The notes below the pieces were generated by a model. The model saw only the letters and a list, made by a program, of their open reading frames with translations, had not been told where the DNA came from and did no database searches. Of a stretch of DNA of 64,000 bases, positions 62,071-64,000 are shown in pieces (position 1 is the stretch's first letter; every line of letters begins with the position of its first letter). The DNA comes from Megascapheus bottae. Its lineage: Eukaryota > Chordata > Mammalia > Rodentia > Geomyidae. The DNA lies in assembly GCA_024803745.1 (NCBI GenBank), contig JANJXV010000013.1, positions 28,500,001-28,564,000 of the forward strand. Direction: 5' to 3'. Made by a program: the position numbers and the translations under genes.

Positions 62071-64000
62071 GTAAGCAAACTCATGCCTACCTGGGGTTCA
62101 CCATGGAGGGGAGGGGAATGTTAAGGGCTATTTCTCGAAAATCTTGTTTAGTTAGAGAGGTTTGTAATATGATCAGTAGGTATTTGTCCTGCTCTTTGCT
62201 GCAAGAAAAACGGGGGGGGGGGAGGAGGCTGCTCTGGAAACGTGCTTGTTAATGCAGGAATGTTATACTAAATGAACCTATCTGCTGGGTATATGTGTTT
62301 TTGAATGTGGGAGTTTTATTTTGATACCTGAAGATTCCCACCGAGGACATATTCTCATTGAAATTAAGAACTGACTAGCACCTGTTCAAAGAGTTTGTGT
62401 GTATTTGTTTATTGATGCCAAAAATTAAATTCTTTCATCTTTCATGAATTCATATATATATATATATCCTTTAAAAAGTGAACAAGGAATCAGCTTCAAA
62501 CTATAGTAGAGAATTAGCCAGGCAATCGTCCTTTGATATTGAATGAACAGATTTGAAAATATACTAATAATTGACAGTAGAAGTAGTTCCTGTCTCAGAA
62601 GTTAAAATACTACACATATTTTTATGTATTTAGCTTCTTATGGAAGTATCTTTCATGCTTGGAAAATGTAGCCGTGCTGATTAAAACAACTATAATTGCA
62701 ATAATCGGAAAAGATCACTCTGAAGGTACCAGATATCACTTTTAAATATTTTATTCCTCTTTCAGTAATGGCGCTAATTACGTTGGAAACTGAACAAATT
62801 AAAATCTTTTCCGATTTGTTCTAGTATACACAATTTTTTTCCGTTAATTATGGGGATAAAAAATCAATGAGAAAGTTCATATACAAAAGGATAAACGATT
62901 GCCACCGAGCACAAATGTTCACATTTGGAAAAACGAAGCCTTTGTAAATGATAAGGCTTGTAGAGAAGATAACCAGTGCAATTCCCTGCCTTCCAAATCT
63001 CTGCATTTTTGGTGGGCTTCACACAAGCACCATCATCTACTTACGCCGCAGTGGACACCGCAGGCGCCCTGCAGTCCCAAAGCCACCCTGCAAAGGGCGT
63101 TCTCTTTCCCAGCCAGCTGCTATCAGGTGGGCAATTCAAGGTGCAGTCTCCTGTTATGCATCTATAGGTATATTAAGCCAATGTAAAAATATCAAGTTGG
63201 CAATTATTTTTCCTCTCTGGACACACAATTTTCAATGATTTTTAAGGCTCCAATTTTTCTTCAGCGATATACCTTCACCTAGCTGCAAATACCCTTCTGA
63301 GTTATTCTCCAGGTGACGTTTTCTAGAATTTAAAAGTGTTTGAAGGAAGCCTCAGATTTCTTTGCAGCAGTAGTATCCTCAGACGTGCAACCTTGATCGG
63401 AAAACTTCGTTTGCTTCACTAGTGTGTGTGAGAGAAAGCAAGTAGATGCGTGCAGCATTTAAAAGGACACAGCTTTAAAAATAATTCCATGGTGGATTGG
63501 GGGGAAACATTGCAAATTGTAAGCCTAGACATAGATCAAGTATTAAAATAATCAGTATCAGGGGACTATAGAGCTGTTACCTTTCACACTCTTTAAAGAC
63601 TAGAAAATGCAGGGGTAGATTATGGATCATAGCAACCAAATCCTTTTTTTTTTTTCAGTAACACCATTCCACCATTCCTCCTTTCCCTTCCTTTTCTCTC
63701 CATCCCCCAAGGACCAAAGCTCAAAAAGAATTGAATCAGATGGCTGGAATGGTGTGAAAACTATGTTAATTTTTTTAGATGAAATCTACTTGGAGTGGCA
63801 CTACTGAACAAATGTTAATGCAGGCTCCTGGTAGGGGTGGCGTCTCCCATTCTGTCTTTGGAAATGAGCTCGGGGAGATCTTTCTGTGTTTATAATCCAG
63901 ATAGTAATGACGCAAGATTGTGGATAATTAATTATTCATGTTCTAGCAGTAGAAAGCTTAAGTGTCGGCCATATGCTGCGGAGGCCTTTGTTTCCAACTG
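62071..64000 (+). other. SLC17A6: SLC17A6 intron 1 (5' part)
   Basis: This part has no recognised SINE or LINE. It has a G run at about 62211-62221, a short (AT)n at about 62453-62467, a GC-richer patch around 63040-63120 and AT-rich segments with TAATTA homeodomain-type cores (near 62774 and 63928). Short open frames here are not recognised as genes. Confidence 0.6.

Noticed and set aside
61744..62124. 126-codon open frame over the SLC17A6 first exon
   Set aside because: Out of frame with the VGLUT2 coding sequence and crosses its splice donor. Considered only as a possible overlapping uORF.
62899..63238. Overlapping frames of 95, 96 and 63 codons in SLC17A6 intron 1
   Set aside because: No recognisable family, no splice evidence, and the frames overlap one another. 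Probably chance in a GC-richer patch.

Overview
The window is nuclear DNA from a mammal, most likely a rodent. It is AT-rich, with GT-AG introns, LINE-1 3' ends, old MIR and L2 relics, and dozens of two SINE types: a tRNA-Ala/ID-like element, and a 7SL/B1-like monomer joined to an ID-like tail. These SINEs resemble the ID-like families known from geomyoid rodents (kangaroo rats, pocket mice, pocket gophers). The rodent call is firm; the placement within rodents is an inference from memory of those families.

Two protein-coding genes lie head to tail on the + strand. Positions 5285-44410 carry exons 2 to 22 of ANO5 (anoctamin 5, TMEM16E), an intracellular-membrane TMEM16 protein of striated muscle and bone. 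All 21 exons have GT-AG borders and consistent phases. They give 2,696 coding bases including the stop. With the 40 coding bases expected in exon 1, which is not in the window, the protein is predicted at 911 residues (human: 913). The 3'UTR appears to run through about 3 kb of repeat-free DNA after the stop. At 61985-62070 is the first coding exon of SLC17A6 (VGLUT2, vesicular glutamate transporter 2). Its promoter region lies upstream and part of its first intron downstream. A strong RE1/NRSF-like (REST) site sits about 0.8 kb before its ATG. The same gene order, ANO5 then SLC17A6, is known in other mammals.

Layout: 1-5284 is intron 1 or upstream DNA of ANO5. In 5285-44410, ANO5 introns carry SINEs, antisense L1 3' ends, a Tigger DNA transposon relic, and a broken vomeronasal type-2 receptor (V2R) 7-TM exon in intron 3. 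In 44411-about 47400 is the probable ANO5 3'UTR. The 47400-60900 interval is intergenic, with an HNRNPA3 retropseudogene and two CTCF-like motifs in the same orientation. The SLC17A6 promoter and 5' region fills about 60930-61984, and 62071-64000 is SLC17A6 intron 1.

No bacterial-type system, CRISPR array, rRNA gene or genuine tRNA gene is present, and I found no undescribed gene system. The most useful leads are the RE1 site, the CTCF-like pair between a muscle gene and a neuronal gene, an inverted L1 pair in ANO5 intron 5, an Ala at the residue matching human Thr513, and the intronic V2R relic.
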